DNA of 64,000 bases from Cinnamomum chago (Eukaryota; Streptophyta; Magnoliopsida; Laurales; Lauraceae): the NCBI GenBank assembly GCA_038049695.1, contig CP142452.1, positions 66,407,501 to 66,471,500 on the forward strand, given 5' to 3'. Positions within the stretch are counted from its first letter, which is position 1, and every line of letters begins with the position of its first letter. The position numbers were made by a program, and so were the translations under genes. Below the pieces are notes generated by a model. The model saw only the letters and a program-made list of their open reading frames with translations. It was not told the origin of the DNA and ran no database searches. Shown piece by piece: positions 1-13,581 of the stretch.

Positions 1-1821
1 GAGCAATAATAAATAAATATATTCATGTCATTGAAATGCCCTTTTATAATAAAAAAAATTCACAAAAGTTGTATATTAAGAAACTAAAAATGGTACTAAA
101 CAACAATAATTTTATGATAGCAATCTATAAGACCTACCACAAAATTGAATTTATGGAATTATCTTTATGAATCACTCATATCAGAAGAGAACCAATATTT
201 AGTAGTAGTTATCACATTATCCAACTGGTGATTACTCTTCCAACAGGAGTATAAATCAAGATCAATACAACTATTATGTCATATTGAAAACTTAATTATT
301 CTAAATATATAAAATACAAACACGTGAAGCAAAAGGGAAAATAATATTTAAAATTTTTTTAATGGAAACTTTCATTAAAAGAAAGAAAAAAACAGGGCGG
401 ATATAAAATGAGTTTAAGTTTGTACATTTCACTTTCTTATTGATGATATTTTATTAGTTGCTACTTTTTTCTAAAAAAGAAAAATAAAAAGAAAAAACTA
501 AACATAAAGCAATATGCAAACGAAGTATCTGTATATATGGGATGTGCTTATAATTTTTGGAGGTCCGTATACCTTTTTCATAGGCCATAATATATAATAT
601 ACAACTGAAAGAACATCAAATTACAAATATTTAAGGATAGTATACAAAAGATTATATGGTTAATATTTAAAAAATAATAACAAAGGGTTACATCCGTACA
701 AAGAAAATAATCTCATATCTTCTGGAAACCTCCCGGAGCCCTCTGATGTTCTTAACTCTCAAATATCAAATACAAATACCACTTAAGTATCTTTTAGTTC
801 TACCAAAAATAAAAATAAAAATAAATAAGTAAACATAAACTATTTGCACAATTAGCATTGTTTTAGGTAAAAAAAAAGAAGAGAGAATGTTAATTCTCTC
901 GTGTGTAGTCAATTTTATAACACAACCACCAATTGGCCACCAGCAACAATAACAAAAGTAGCAAGCTACCTAATACCTTTTGTCGCGACTTTTAAATTGA
1001 TGGTGAAGTATTTAAAGTGCCCACAAAATTATAAGTATTGAACACTAAAAGGTAGTAAGTAAAATACACTTGATACCTTTTCTTTTTATCCATTATAACT
1101 CTTTTATTTTCATCCCATCTTAGTTCAAGGTTTATTATTGAAAAAGCACATGACATTTAAGTTTTCCAAATTAAAAGGCAGTATGTACACCATGAACCAC
1201 ATAATGGAGTAAATAGTGCATAGTTTAAATCTTTTGTTTTTCCCACCTTGGCTTAGTTTATTAACCGGGGTGGACAAAATAGTGCCAAGAAAGACTAAAA
1301 AAACTTTTTGAATGATAAAATCTGAAATATTTTTCCTTCAAAATGATTCTTTAATTGCACCATATCTCACAATTAATTTTACAAAAGACAAAGAAAAAAA
1401 AATGAATAAAAATTTGGAAATTAGTGAACAAAATGGTTCAATAAGAACCACGAATGAATGCTTATTGGTCTTATCCCACTCTTGAGGGGTTTGGAGGGTG
1501 ATGATTGCAGAGGCATTGGTCTAGAACTTAAGAATTTAACTAACATAAACTAAAACAGGAAAAAGAAACAAAATAAAATGTCAGATTCTTGTACAAATAT
1601 GGATTAAGTTTTTGGGCTTTTAAATATTAGCATCTGTACTGCTTAAAAAAAAAAGCCCTTCCCCTTTGACTTTATGGAGAAGGAAAACAGATTCTGACAG
1701 ATAATGGAAAGCTTTTCCATGCCTCATAACATCGTTCTTTTAGTTATTGTCTACTTTGCTTTTCTCAACTAGGACACTTTTTGTTTGACTTTTCCATTTT
1801 CCTATCTCACACAACAAAACA
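1..1821. other. AT-rich intergenic DNA, no gene seen
   Basis: No convincing exon, RNA gene or complete element is visible on either strand. The stretch is AT-rich with many A and T runs. It ends at the target site of the solo LTR that begins at 1827. Confidence 0.6.
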
Positions 1822-2238
1822 GTATCTGTTAGGGATTTTGTGTATTGCAATTTGATGGATGCATTATCATTCTAGCATTATTTGAATTTACACACATGCA
1901 TTGATTTAGAAAATCTTGAAATCTTGATTTACACATGCATTATTTTTAAGACTTGTAGAAATATTGATTTATGCATGTTTTGATTTTAAACTTGGATGCA
2001 TTTTAATTTGAAAAGAAGTTTTATGAATCAAGCTAGCCTATGTTTTAAATCTTTCAAATCATTTTAGGCTTTTTGTGTGTCATGATTTTAACCCTTTTAA
2101 TTTGATTTAAATCATGATTCCAAGCTTGATTTAATGACCCAAAAGTCCCTACATGAAAATACTTTGAAAAATGCTATTTTAGGGAATTTTGGTCATAGGC
2201 CCGGGTCAACCCGCAGTATCGACCGGCCCAGGGGACCC

Positions 2239-2354
2239 GGTCGACCGGCCACACTGCGAGGTCTACCGGGAAAGAGCCGTTGGCTACTTTTTCAAACGGT
2301 CAGTTTTATGACCGTTGAAGGCCAGGTCGACCGGCGAATGGCCAGGTCGACCGG
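2239..2354. promoter_or_regulatory. Cluster of GGTCGACCGG palindromic motifs upstream of an LTR TATA box
   Basis: GGTCGACCGG occurs at 2239-2248, 2325-2334 and 2345-2354. The last two lie in a directly repeated 20-bp unit (2320-2359). The TATA box CTATAAATAG follows about 25 bp later. The same core, GGTCGACCG, recurs three times at the equivalent place in the related LTR at 17.8 kb. A promoter or enhancer role is inferred from position and conservation. Confidence 0.5.
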
Positions 2355-3225
2355 CGAAGAGTTGAGCACTTTTTGGCTATAAATAGTAGTTCATTCCTTT
2401 GAAAAATTAGAGGATCAAAAGGCCTTCCTTGGGATGTTTTGAGGCCAATCAAAGGGGAATGAGCTAAGGGATGAAATGGGTCATTTGGAAAGCTAAAGCT
2501 TGGTTTCATTGAGTTAAATCACTAAGTAAGCTTTACTTTTCTTAATCATATGTTTTCATGCTTTGCTTAATTATTGGTAAATCTTTTCTAGCATGATAAA
2601 CTATGATTTGTTGTGTCCCTAACATGTATATGCTTTGAATTGATTTATTGTTTTGGATGCATCACCTTGATTCAATCCAAGTAGTACTTAAATTGGTATA
2701 TCTAAGTAAATCATGTTAATGAAAACATCTTTGAAATTATATGTAACATGATTCCTATACTTGGTTGAATCTATGGTTGTTGTTTTTCATCATAAGAAAA
2801 TCTCTTTCAAATCTATCTTATGTTTTGGATTCAACAACTTCACAAATCATATGTACTTTTGTTTTAAAGTTTCACAACTTGCCTTACTTTGATAGGCATA
2901 TTATTTTCAAGTTGAATTTATAATTACATATGATTTGTCCCCTAATTTCAATCAAATCTAGTTTTATGTTTTATGCTACATTGTTAATTTGATTGACATC
3001 CTTATGCATCACATGTTTTGTTCTTAGAATTTAACAACTTGTTTAGAATACATATGTATATCTTTTACAAGTTATTTTTAACATGTGATTAACATTCTTT
3101 CCTCAATCATAAATATTGTTATGAGCTAAAACTTTCAAAAGCCTTAGGCATACATTTATGAGCTTTAATTTTCAAATTCATTGAGGACATCATACATACA
3201 CATTGTGCATTCATCTTTGCATTCA

Positions 3226-3227
<2 letters not shown>

Positions 3228-3260
<33 letters not shown>
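3228..3260. repeat. (GT)n microsatellite
   Basis: A pure TG/GT dinucleotide run of about 16 units inside the 1827-3744 LTR. Confidence 0.95.
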
Positions 3261-3263
<3 letters not shown>

Positions 3264-3696
3264 TAGATTTTCACTTTCATATCCGCTTAATTAAGAGGCA
3301 TTGTAATGAGCTATTAATTGTATCTCCATCAAGTGTATTATAGACACTACTTAGAGAGATAACCAACCTTTTGGTTGAAGAGGTTATTGCTTAGTCTAAG
3401 AAAAGCATAGTGTAAAGGTTATTGCTTAGCCTTGAAAAACATATTGTAAAGGTTATTGCTTAGCCTATTGAAAAGCATAAATAGTGGAAATTCGGTAGGG
3501 TGTTGGATCACAAGCCGGTAGTGGATGTATGCATTGAGGCCAAACCACTATAAATCCTTGTGTGATGGTGCATGCTTTGTGGTGATTTTTTTGTAAGCTT
3601 CCGCATTTATTTACTTAATCACCACTTGTGACTAGTTTAATTTAAAGAAGTTAAAATTGGTTAAAATTGGTCATAATTGAAGCTCACCCTATTCAA

Positions 3697-3719
3697 CCCC
3701 CCCCCCCCCCCCCCCCCCC
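3697..3719. repeat. Poly-C run
   Basis: A run of 23 C lies near the 3' end of the solo LTR, where the related LTR at 18.94 kb has a shorter C run. The length may be affected by assembly or sequencing error. Confidence 0.9.
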
Positions 3720-3749
3720 TCTCGGGTTTGGATCTTGGACTTTCAGTAT

Positions 3750-4460
3750 CAATTTTACATTTTAAATGCTATGCACAAATTCATATTCTAAAATAGAGTG
3801 AGAACTAAATACAAAGTTCTACCATAAGGAAACATGAAACACGCACAATTTGGAAGCATGTAGTTAAGATTCAAGAAATAAAATAGACATATAATTAAAA
3901 CTATCAGAGCACGAAGGCTATTAATAGGACTAACTTTGGCCCAAACAGGAATGAGAAAGAAAAAACCAACTCTTCATCAACATTTTCTTAACTCTGGTTG
4001 CACCCATTTTTCTTAGAATGAAGATTTTATTACAATATTAAAAAAATTGAAGAAGAAGACACAATCAAATAATAATAACTTCAGTAGACAGTGCTCACTT
4101 ACATGTATGAAAAATCCCTCCATTTCAAAAGAAGCTAAGAGTCAATGAAGAATCTGTTAAAATATCATGTTCTTCCTTACACAATTATTCACAGAGGAAA
4201 AACCTCATACCCACAAAATTTCATACATTGAACATCTTGTAGTATCCGAATAAGAAGAATGTTAAAAGAAAATTGAAAAAAGAAAAGGGAAAAAAACAAC
4301 ATTTGAGATATTGATTTGAGATAGATTTCAATCTTATCCACATTTTCCTTTTCTTTTTCCCACCACCTTAAAAAAAAGATATAAAAAAATTACTCAATTT
4401 ATTGGAATGTATTAAAAAAATTATTACGTTAAAAATATTAGCATCTACTCAATATAAGAG
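3750..4460. other. AT-rich intergenic DNA
   Basis: Nothing recognisable as a gene or RNA. It is simple AT-rich sequence between the solo LTR and an LTR-derived fragment. Confidence 0.5.
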
Positions 4461-4469
4461 ATTAAAAAA

Positions 4470-5340
4470 TTATTAGGATCGTGTGTGCCAAGTTTGGTCT
4501 GTATCCGAGTTCATTTGGGTATAGTAAGGGGTAGTTAGCAATTTTCCAGAGAATTTATGGGGTTTTTTTGTAATTTTAGATTTTTGAGATTATGGTACCG
4601 TTGGGTAGATATTTTTAATTTCTAAACTTTAGTCTTCTAGATCATCTTGATTTGGATCCTTAAAACCCCTCTAAATCCAAGTCTGACCCAAAGTCTATTT
4701 TAGACAAATTGGAAAATTCCCATTATGTCCCCATCTTTATCCATATATAAAATACATATACATAATAAATATATATAAGGATGGGCCCCACAACTTGCAT
4801 TTTATTGGGCATGTGTGTAGTGAAAAAAGTACACCATCTTTCTCTCTTTTTTAGACATTTTATAAGAGTAGAAATTGAAAATTTCACATTATGTCCCCAT
4901 CTTTATCTATATATAAAATGCATATACATAATAAATATATAAGGATGGGCCCCACAACCTGCATTTTATTGGCCATGTGTGTTGTGACAAAAAGTACATC
5001 ATATTTATCTATTTTATAAGAGTAGATAGATATATCACTTTTATCGGGGTTCTTGTTTTCTCTTTTGCCTTTCTTTTGAATGAAGGTGGGGTTTCACTAA
5101 TCTACAACCTTTTTATGGTCATCCATCCCTATGCAATAAACCCCTCATATTGTTCCATATATATATATATATATCTTTTTATTTAAATTTTTATTTAAAA
5201 ATATATTCTCTATGTCCATATGGTCATCCCTACGCAATAAATCCCTCGGATTATTCCATATACATCTTTTTATTCATATTTTTATTTAAAAATATATTAT
5301 CTATATCCGTTTGATGGATGACCATATTATAGATAGATAT
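4470..5340 (+). repeat. LTR-derived fragment with tandem duplications
   Basis: Positions 4475-4620 (gtgtgtgcc..agtttggtc, then a stretch with 'ggggtttttttgtaattt' and 'gttgggtag') resemble the segment at 22740-22890 of the solo LTR at 22642-24490, so this looks like a worn piece of the same LTR family. Within it a block of about 165 bp is tandemly duplicated (about 4711-4877 and 4878-5040, each with 'attatgtccccatcttta' and 'ggatgggccccacaac'). A second block of about 105 bp is duplicated near 5115-5330. A short AT microsatellite lies at about 5157-5174. Confidence 0.55.
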
Positions 5341-5379
5341 TATGGCTATCAACACTGATGACAGTGATCCTGATTACTA

Positions 5380-6763
5380 GAGCATAGGTATTAAAGAATT
5401 CAACTCCTTCATTTTGTTTGAATCAACTAGTCTACTTTTGAGCTTTTCTGTCGACTCATCAATTCTTAGCTTCTTTTTAAATGTCCATCTCCAATCCAAT
5501 AGTATAGTTCCCGTACGATAATCAACAAGTTCCTAAGTATGACTTGCAAGTATAGATTCTATCTCACTAATAAGGGCTCCTCTCTAGATGCAGCGTTAGG
5601 AGATTGCATGGTTTCATTATAAGTATTAGGATCATTCTCCAAAATATAGATATAAAAGTCAGGGCCATATGCAGACTCCAACCTAGGTCTTTTACTTCTA
5701 CGAAGTTCAAAGCCCTCAGTGTTTGGGTTACTAGATATTCCTGATGCCATATCATTGGAATTATCACTAATTCTAGTTATTCTTTGTTTGTAAAGATAAA
5801 TAGACTCAAAGAATATAACATCTCTAGACTCGATATTTGATTCTTTTTCTACTCTAGTAATTACAAGGAACCTATGGGCCTTATTATGTACTGCATACCC
5901 TAACACTCTCTTGTATTTTAGACCCAAGTTTAGTCCTTTTAGAACTTGCGCTAAGCACTCCAACACTTTTAAGGTATTCCAAGTTAGGGGGCATACTCTT
6001 CCATAACTCATATGGTGTTGCATTAGTCTTCTCAGAAGGTATTTCATTCAGAATATGACAGGTTGAAAGGAGAGCTTCCTCCCACAAATTCTTGGATAAA
6101 CTAGAACTATTTAATATTAAATATATCACTTCAACCAAAATCATATTTTTCTTCTCACGTACATCATTTTGTTGTGGGGAGTAGGGGGTTGTCACTTCAT
6201 AAATTATACTTTGGTTTTTACAGGTTTCTACTAACTCATTGAATGTGTGTTCTCCTCCTCTATAAGATCTAAGAACTTTAATTACTTTTCTTACCCAATT
6301 GGTTTTCTACTTCTAATATGTAAAATTTAATTTCTCAAGGGCCTTTGATTTATTTTTAAATAAGTAGACATATGAAAATCCCGAATAATTATTTATAAAA
6401 GTAATAAAGTACTTTATATCAGCTCCAATCAAGACACCATTTAAGTCTCAAATATTAAAATGAATTAATCCTAAAAGTTCAAAATATCTTTCAACACTTT
6501 TTTAAAAAGGTTTTCTCAATATTTGGACTGAACACATACTTCACAAGCCTTTGGATCTAATTCTGATTTAGGAGTTAATCTCAAATTAATCATATTCTTT
6601 ATAGATGAAAATTCACATAACCTAGTTTAGCGTGCCACACATCAAAAGAGACAATAATAAAAGTAGAGGTAGAAGCTTTCATATTTCCCACAAGATTTAC
6701 ATTCAGCTTGAAAAAGCCTTTAGAGATATATCCTTTTCCTATAAAAATCTCATTTTTGGTAAC
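5380..6763 (-). mobile_element. Ty1/copia fossil, left part (integrase/pol relic)
   Basis: On the minus strand there are degraded pieces of copia pol. These include an integrase-core segment with the TPYSPQQN signature and a following PYELW motif, and a downstream linker before reverse transcriptase. The relic is heavily broken. It is cut at 6763/6764 by the Ty3/gypsy element and resumes beyond it at 19690, so it is older than that insertion. No LTR pair could be assigned to it. Confidence 0.7.
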
Positions 6764-7475
6764 TGTGTGAGGTCGTTTTATAATCACGGATTTATGTGGG
6801 GCCGCTCCTCTATTTCGGATTACCCTTAGTCTTGGTGCCGCCTGAGGTTAGCAGCAGCGCCATCTCGGAAAGATCGTGGAACGCATCTTGGTAAACACGT
6901 CATGAGTTCCTGCCTCGATCCCGGCCTCAGGCCTGATCTCGGTTTCGACCTGGATCACGGCCTCCTGTCACTCGGCCATAAAAGCAGCCATAAATGCGCC
7001 GCGGTGACGGGGACGACAAACTGACAAACAGAGTGGGCGTTGGACCTAGATAAGGAGCACGCCTTATCTGAGGTCATGTCCATAAGCATGGGGCAATGGT
7101 CCGATGGAACATTCCCTTTTTACCTACTCCCACTTGGAATAGAAAAGTACACACTGATGGGATTTCCATCCCTCCCTGGGTACATTCCAATGATGACATT
7201 CACGTCTATATATATTGCATGAATGAGAACTACACAGGGTACGTACTTCTATCTCCCTACTACACTTCTCCTTATCCACTCCCCTTAATTCTCATACTGA
7301 CTTGAGCGTTGGAGTGCCTTCGGCTGCCTATAGCCAGGGGCTCTGACTTCTGTCTTCCTCTTTCAGGTTATCGGAGGCTCGATCCTTCCCCTCATATTCT
7401 CCAGATCATCAAACCAAGAGCTTAATCCTCTTCAACCCTCCATTAACCAAGTCCGTAATTTTTTAGGCACTTACA
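6764..7475 (+). repeat. 5' LTR of the Tat element
   Basis: A 712-bp terminal repeat from TGTGTGAGG to CACTTACA. It pairs with 17310-17312 plus 18980-19689. A TATA-like TATATATA stretch lies at about 7206-7216. Confidence 0.9.
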
Positions 7476-7477
7476 GT

Positions 7478-7493
7478 TGGCGCCGTCTGTGGG
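7478..7493 (+). other. Primer-binding site of the Tat element
   Basis: TGGCGCCGTCTGTGGG lies two bases after the 5' LTR. The TGGCGCCG start is shared with the Athila primer-binding site at 59.09 kb and is usually assigned to tRNA-Asp in plant gypsy elements. Confidence 0.75.
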
Positions 7494-7879
7494 AATTCAG
7501 GATCTTCGAACCAGTGATAGCCATGCCTCCAAAGACCAGATACGGTTGTGGAGGGGCGTCGAAGTTCCGAAGGGCATCGTCCTTTCCACCTCCAGAGCAA
7601 CCCCTGTTTCCACCATTTTTACAACCTCAGCCGCTCCAGTCGGCACCTCCAGAACAGCCTGCTGGCGCTCGCTCCGCTCTCCTCCCCCCTCCAGGACCAA
7701 CAGGGGCTCTCCCCGTCAGGTAGGAGCAGCCAGGGGTTCCCCGCCAAAGAAGGTCCGGGGGAAAGTCTGGTCCCGCGTACGTAGAGGGCGTTGTCCAGTC
7801 GGCCTCCTCGTCTCAGCCTGCAACGACGCACCTCCATCGCGACGACCGTCGTGAGGCTCCTCGCCCCCGCGACGATCAG

Positions 7880-10800
7880 CCACCCATGGGTCTACAGCAG
7901 AACACCTCCCCGTCGGGCCCTCGACAACGAGGCAAAACCCCTGTAAGAACAAAATCTCATCCATCTCATCATCGCACTTACGATGACGGTCAATCCTATC
8001 ATCGAGCCCGCGAACAAGGAGACGACCCCATGTTTGAAGAGCTCGAGGCTCAGAACAGGGTCCTCCAAGAAAAGGAGGAGCTGATTCGTCATCTCCAGGA
8101 ACGACTCAAGGCAAACGGGAGGAAGCCTCCCAGGCGGCAGCCGAGACGTCCAAAAAACCAAGATCTGAGGCAGGTCCTCAATGATAGGAGGAGAGACCGC
8201 TTCGAAGAAGAAGGCTTGAGCAGCAGTCACTTGCCTAGCAACATCCGGGGGCCTCGCCACGAGCCAGAATCCTCAAGGCCAGAGGGCGTGACGGGCCTAG
8301 GAGAATGGCTGGACCACTACGTCAAACAAGAGGTCCAGGCCAGGCTGGCTGAGATCGGTTTTAACCGAGATCAGATGGAAAACCAAGAAGAAGACGACCA
8401 GGGCATGTCCCCCTTCTCCCAGGAGATAAAAGACTTCACTCTCCCCGAGAGATTCAGTGTCCCGAGGTTTGTCCTTTACGACGGGACCTCGGACCCAGAA
8501 GCAAACTTACGACATTTCACCCAGCAGATGTCGGTCTGGGGGGATCTCGGTCATTTGAACTGCAGGGTCTTTTCCTCAAGCCTAGGCGACCTCCCACTTC
8601 GGTGGTTCTGTGCGATCCCTTCCGGGTCAGTCACGAACTGGCGGCAGCTCCGAAGCTCCTTTATCGAGAAGTTCCAGGCACACCGTGTCATCCCGAAGAC
8701 GGGTGGCAACCTCATAGCGATTCGGATGAAGGACGATGAAAGTATCACTGCATTCGCCAGGAGATTCTGGACAATATACAGCCAGATCACCGACGCCAAC
8801 GTTAACATCGCCATCATGTGCTTCCGGTAGGGCTTACTCCCAGAAAACGAGCTCCGAAAGGACCTGGTCCAGTCCCCTGTGACCACGATGAAAGCGCTGA
8901 TGGCGAGGGTGAACCAGTATATCGAGCAAGAAGAAGATGAAGCTCATGACAAAGAGCGATTCGGACTCCCACATAAGAGCCAAGCTTCCAAGGGAGAGGG
9001 AGTGTTTCCCAGGCAAAGGCTAGACAAGAAAAGGGGCAAGGAGATGAGTTTGGCATCTTTCCCAACCTTCGTCTCGGGCAGCAACAAAAGGCCGAAGCTC
9101 CAGCCTCCCAGGCCGATCGGCGATCCTTACAGGGCCGTCAATGTAGTCTTCAAGGAGCCCATCTCCCGAAGTGTATACAATAGGCCCTGGGCCTCGGGCC
9201 CCGCCTATCCCCTATGGGGGGCGGTCCCACGGATCCCTCTTACAAAAATCAAGGCAGAGCGATTCAGACTCATGAACAAAATCAAGGCAGAGCCCTACTT
9301 TCAGTGGCCGCAGCCGATGCAGGGCGACCCATCCACCCGAGACCGAAGGAAGAACTGCTCCTATCACAAGCAGCACGGGCACATGACAGAGGACTGCAAG
9401 GCTCTGAAATCCCACCTCGAGAGGCTCGTCGAGGACGGGCACCTCCGGGAGTACATCAAGGAGGGAGAGAGGGTCAACCGAGCCCAACAGCATGCCCCAC
9501 CCGGTAATGACCAGGACAACGATGAACCAGCAGGTATCATTAACGTCATTCACCTGGCTCCCCCTTCGAGTGAGGGAAGTGCTCAATCTCGGTCAGAGGC
9601 GAGGAAAGCTGCCCATGGCAAGCAGGTGATGTCAGCCGAGCTGGAGAGCGCACCAAAGAGGGCTAGGAAGGAAAAACCCAAGATCTGGTTCTCGGACGAC
9701 GACCTAAGAGGGGTCCAGCTCCCCCACAACGACGCCCTCATCCTCACCTTGAGGCTCAATAATTATATTACGAAGCGCGTCCTTGTAGATCCAGGGAGCT
9801 CATTCGAGATCATCTATTTTAGCTGCTTCAAGCAACTCAGCCTGACCGAGTTCGATCTGCAGGAAGCTCGCATCCCTTTGATAGGATTCAGCGCCAAACC
9901 GGTGTATCCCAAGGGGAGGATTTCGCTTGAAGTCCGGATAGGGGGGCGCCACGAAGATGGCAGACTTTATGGTGGTGGACGCGCCGTCTCCATACTTTAT
10001 GGTACCCTCTACCCTTCATCAGATTCTCAAGTTCCCATTAGAGAAGGCTGGAGGAGCAATCGAGATAGTGACCGTGTGGGGAAATCAGCAAATGGTCAGG
10101 GAGTGCCTCATGGCCGTGGCACCTAGAGAGACGGAGCCAAAGCAGGTGCATATGGTCGAGCTCGAGGCCGAGATCGAAGATGTCGGGCGGACAGCGGGGC
10201 AGAAGAGCGTAGAAGAGCTCACCGAGATCAGAATAAATCTTGAAGACCCCGAGCGCTACTTCCTACTGGGTAGCCAGCTCCCCGACAATGAGAAGGCCGA
10301 GCTGCTAGACTTCCTACTGCAAAGCAAGGATGTCTTCGCTTGGACTCCATATGAAATGCCTGGAATCGACCCCAAGGTCATGTGCCACGAGCTGAATGTT
10401 GATCCTGGACACAAACCCGTGGTACAAAAGGCCCGCAGGATTAGGAGTCCCACAAACAGAGGCAGTGCTCGAAGAAGTCGACAAGCTCCTCGAAGCTGGG
10501 GCAATCCGCAAAGTGCACTACCCAAGGTGGTTGGCCAACACAGTGGTAGTGAAGAAGAAGAATGGCAAATGGACTTTACCGACCTAAACAAAGCCTGTCC
10601 CAAGGACAGCTTCCTCCTCCCAAAGATCGACCAGATGATCGACGCCACCTCGGGACACGACAAGATGAGCTTCATCGATGCCTACCGAGGCTACCACCAA
10701 ATCCCCTTGCATGGGCGTGATGAGGAGAAAACCTCGTTCATAACGCCTCGGGGCATCTACTGCTATAAAGTGATGCCCTTTGGATTAAAAAATGCCGGGG

Positions 10801-13540
10801 CAACATATCAGAGGCTGGTCACGAAGATGTTTCAGGGCCAGCTCGGGAAGCCGATGGAAGTCTACATTGATGACATGGTGGTCAAATCCAAGGAGTCACA
10901 GGACCACCTGGGGGACCTGCGCCAAACATTTGCCATCCTCTATAAAAAATTCCAGCTCACACTAAATGCTTCCAAATGTGCGTTCGACGTCGGTTCTGGG
11001 AAATTCCTGGGAAGCCTGGTAACCCGGAGAGGAATTGAAGCTAATCCAGAGCAGATTGCGGCTATCCGGGCAATCCAGAGTCCGATCTCGGCCAAACAAG
11101 TCCAGAGGCTCACAGGAATGGCTGCCGCCCTCAATCGCTTCATCAGTCGGGCCTCGGATAAGTGTCGCCCTTTCTTTCAGCTCCTGAAGAAGAGCTCCAA
11201 ATTTCAATGGACTCCCGAGTGTGATCTAGCATTGTACGAACTCAAAGAATACCTCTCTTCGCCACCGCTATTATCCACTCTGTCACCAGGTGATCATCTC
11301 TATCTTTACCTAGCAGTCTCGGACCATGTAGTGAGCTCGGTGTTAGTTCGAGAAAATAATAAGCAGCAGCAGCCCATCTATTACACGAGCAAAATCCTAC
11401 TGGACGCCGAGACCAAGTACCTTCCACTCGAGAAACTTGCGTTGACACTCGTCAGTGCCTCCCGCAAACTCTCCCACTACTTCTAAACACATACAGTGGT
11501 GGTCATCACAGAGTACCTGCTCAAGTCCCTTTTCCGAAAGGCCGATTTCTCTGGGAGAGTCTCCAAGTGGGCCGTCGAACTGGGGCAATTCGATATCCAA
11601 TATCAACCCAGAACGGTAATCAAAGGGCAAATTCTGGCAGATTTCATCGTTGAGTTCACCTCTCCAAGTTCGGCACCGATCTCGCTCGACACCGAACTAG
11701 GGGGCAATAAGGGTAATAAGGCAGCAGAAACCGAGACAGAAGAAGACCGATCTCGGGAGCAGTTCTTGAAGTTGGCCTGGAAGGTCTTCGTGGACGGATC
11801 CTCTACATCCAGAAGGGCCGACGCCGGCATAGTTCTTCAATAACCTGAGGGCCTAGTCATTGAGCAAGCTCTGACCATTGACTTCAAAGCCTCCAACAAT
11901 GAAGCAGAGTACGAAGCGCTGGTTACAGGTCTCGGTAGCGCAAGGATACTAAGGGCACGTCAGCTAGTTGTCTTCATCGACTCCCAGTTGGTGACGAACT
12001 AGCTGAGTGGGGAATACGAAGCCCGAGATGAGAGGATGGCAGCCTATTTAGCCCAATCAAAGCAGCTCCTCTCCCAGTTCGAAAAATCAAAAGTAAAGCA
12101 AATTGGCAGGGAGTCTAACTGCCATGCAGACGCCCTGGCCAACTTGGCCTCGGCCGTAGAAGCAGGAAAGAGAAGGACAGTTGACGTGGAGGCATTGAGA
12201 AAGCCAAGCATAGACCTTTCCCCACCTCGGCAGGTCTTATGCGTCAACCTCGGTCCGAGCTGGATGGACCCGATCACAACATTCCTGAAAGAAGATAAAC
12301 TCCCTGAAGACAGGAACGAAGCCCAAAGGTCATGGGCTGGCTATCCCCAGATGAGAAACTTTACAGAAAATCCTTCACGAGACCGTATCTTCAATGCATC
12401 CACCCAAGCAAAGTAGAGGACTTCCTTTTTGAGATACATGAAGGAATCTGCGGAAGCCACATTGGAGGAAGATCACTGGCATACAGAGCCATCAGCCAGG
12501 GCTATTGGTGGCCCTATATGCAGAAAGATGCCCGGCTCTACGCCAGGAAGTGTGAAAAATGCCAAAAGTTCTCCCACTCCTTGCACCAACCGGCACAGGA
12601 CCTTAGTCCTCTTTCCAGCCCATGGCCTTTCGCTAAGTGGGGGTTAGACATCATGGGACCTCTTCACCGATCTCCAGGGAACAAAAGATGGTTGATAGTG
12701 GGTACCGACTACTTCACCAAGTGGATAGAGGCAGAGGCCTTGTCATCCATCACCGAGCAGGACACAAAGAATTTTGTATGGAAAAATATCGTTATGAGGT
12801 TTGGGATCCCCCGGGCTCTGGTCTCGGACAACGGGACCCAATTCGACTCAAACTTCTTCAAAAGCTCCTGCCAGGAGCTCAGTATCAGGAACCTTTATGC
12901 GACCCCGGCCTACCCACAGTGTAATGGGCAAGCAGAGATCTCGAACAAAGTGGTATTGGATGGACTCAAGAAGAGGCTTGATAGGGCTAAAGGCATATGG
13001 GTGGAAGAATTGTCAAGTGTCCTTTGGGCATACAGGACCACCCCGAGACGCTCCACTTCGGCAACTCCTTTCTCTTTAGCCTACGGAATGGAAGCTGTAA
13101 TTCCTCTTGAAGTCGGACTCCCGACCCTGAGGACGGATCTCTTCGATCGGGGGTAGAACGAAGTAAATCTCGCCAAAGAGCTCGACCTGGCCGAGGAGCG
13201 AAGAGAAGCCGCATCTGTGCGCCTAGCCTCCTACCAGCAACAGTTATCCAGAGGGTACAATCAAAAGGTCAGAGAAAGGAAGTTCTCCATCGGGGAACTG
13301 GTCTTGAAGAAAGCACTTCCAGCAGACAAAAATCCCAATGAAGGCAAGCTCGCACCGAACTGGATCGGGCCTTTTAAAGTAGTCTCGGTTTCCGGAAAGT
13401 CGGCTTACAAGTTCGAGAGCATGGATGGCAGAGAGTTGCCACGGCCGTGGAGTGTCACTCACCTAAAAAAAATACTACTTCTAGTTGTATTCAAAATGAT
13501 GAAATCAATAAAAGAGGAAGCTTGTGAAAGATGAATGTTT
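7880..13540 (+). pseudogene. gag-pol region of the Tat element (fossil)
   Basis: The gag part has the Tat-type capsid segment (LPERFSVPRFVLYDG at about 8.44-8.5 kb) preceded by a charged coiled region, and a knuckle-like CSYHKQHGHMTEDC at about 9.36 kb. It is followed in order by protease (VLVDPGSSFEIIY), reverse transcriptase, RNase H, archaic RNase H and integrase with a C-terminal LKKALPADKNPNEGKLAPNW segment. The codon-rich, GC-rich composition (GC well above the flanks) is typical of this lineage. The region is broken at about seven places and is treated as a fossil. Confidence 0.85.
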
Positions 13541-13581
13541 TGTCCCTCTCAAGTTGCGAATCAAGGTTCCGGTCTTCACAA

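Larger units (their letters stand above)
1827..3744 (+). mobile_element. Solo LTR, SIRE-like (Ty1/copia)
   Basis: The element starts TGTTAGGG and ends GACTTTCA, and is flanked by a perfect 5-bp target duplication GTATC (1822-1826 and 3745-3749). It is 1918 bp long with no internal coding region, so it is a solo LTR left by recombination between two LTRs. The last part has the 'cctattcaaccccc...ctc.gggttt' signature that also ends the LTR at 17313-18974; the two share the segment with repeated 'aaaggttattgcttagcct' and 'caagccggtagtgga'. That layout is typical of SIRE/Maximus LTRs, so the lineage is inferred. A TATA box (CTATAAATAG, 2378-2387) lies just after a cluster of GGTCGACCGG motifs. 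It also holds a GT microsatellite and a C run. Confidence 0.85.

Noticed and set aside
7477-7964. Several short open frames on both strands after the Tat primer-binding site
   Set aside because: GC-rich leader/gag sequence opens many frames. They overlap each other in conflicting frames and lack known domains.
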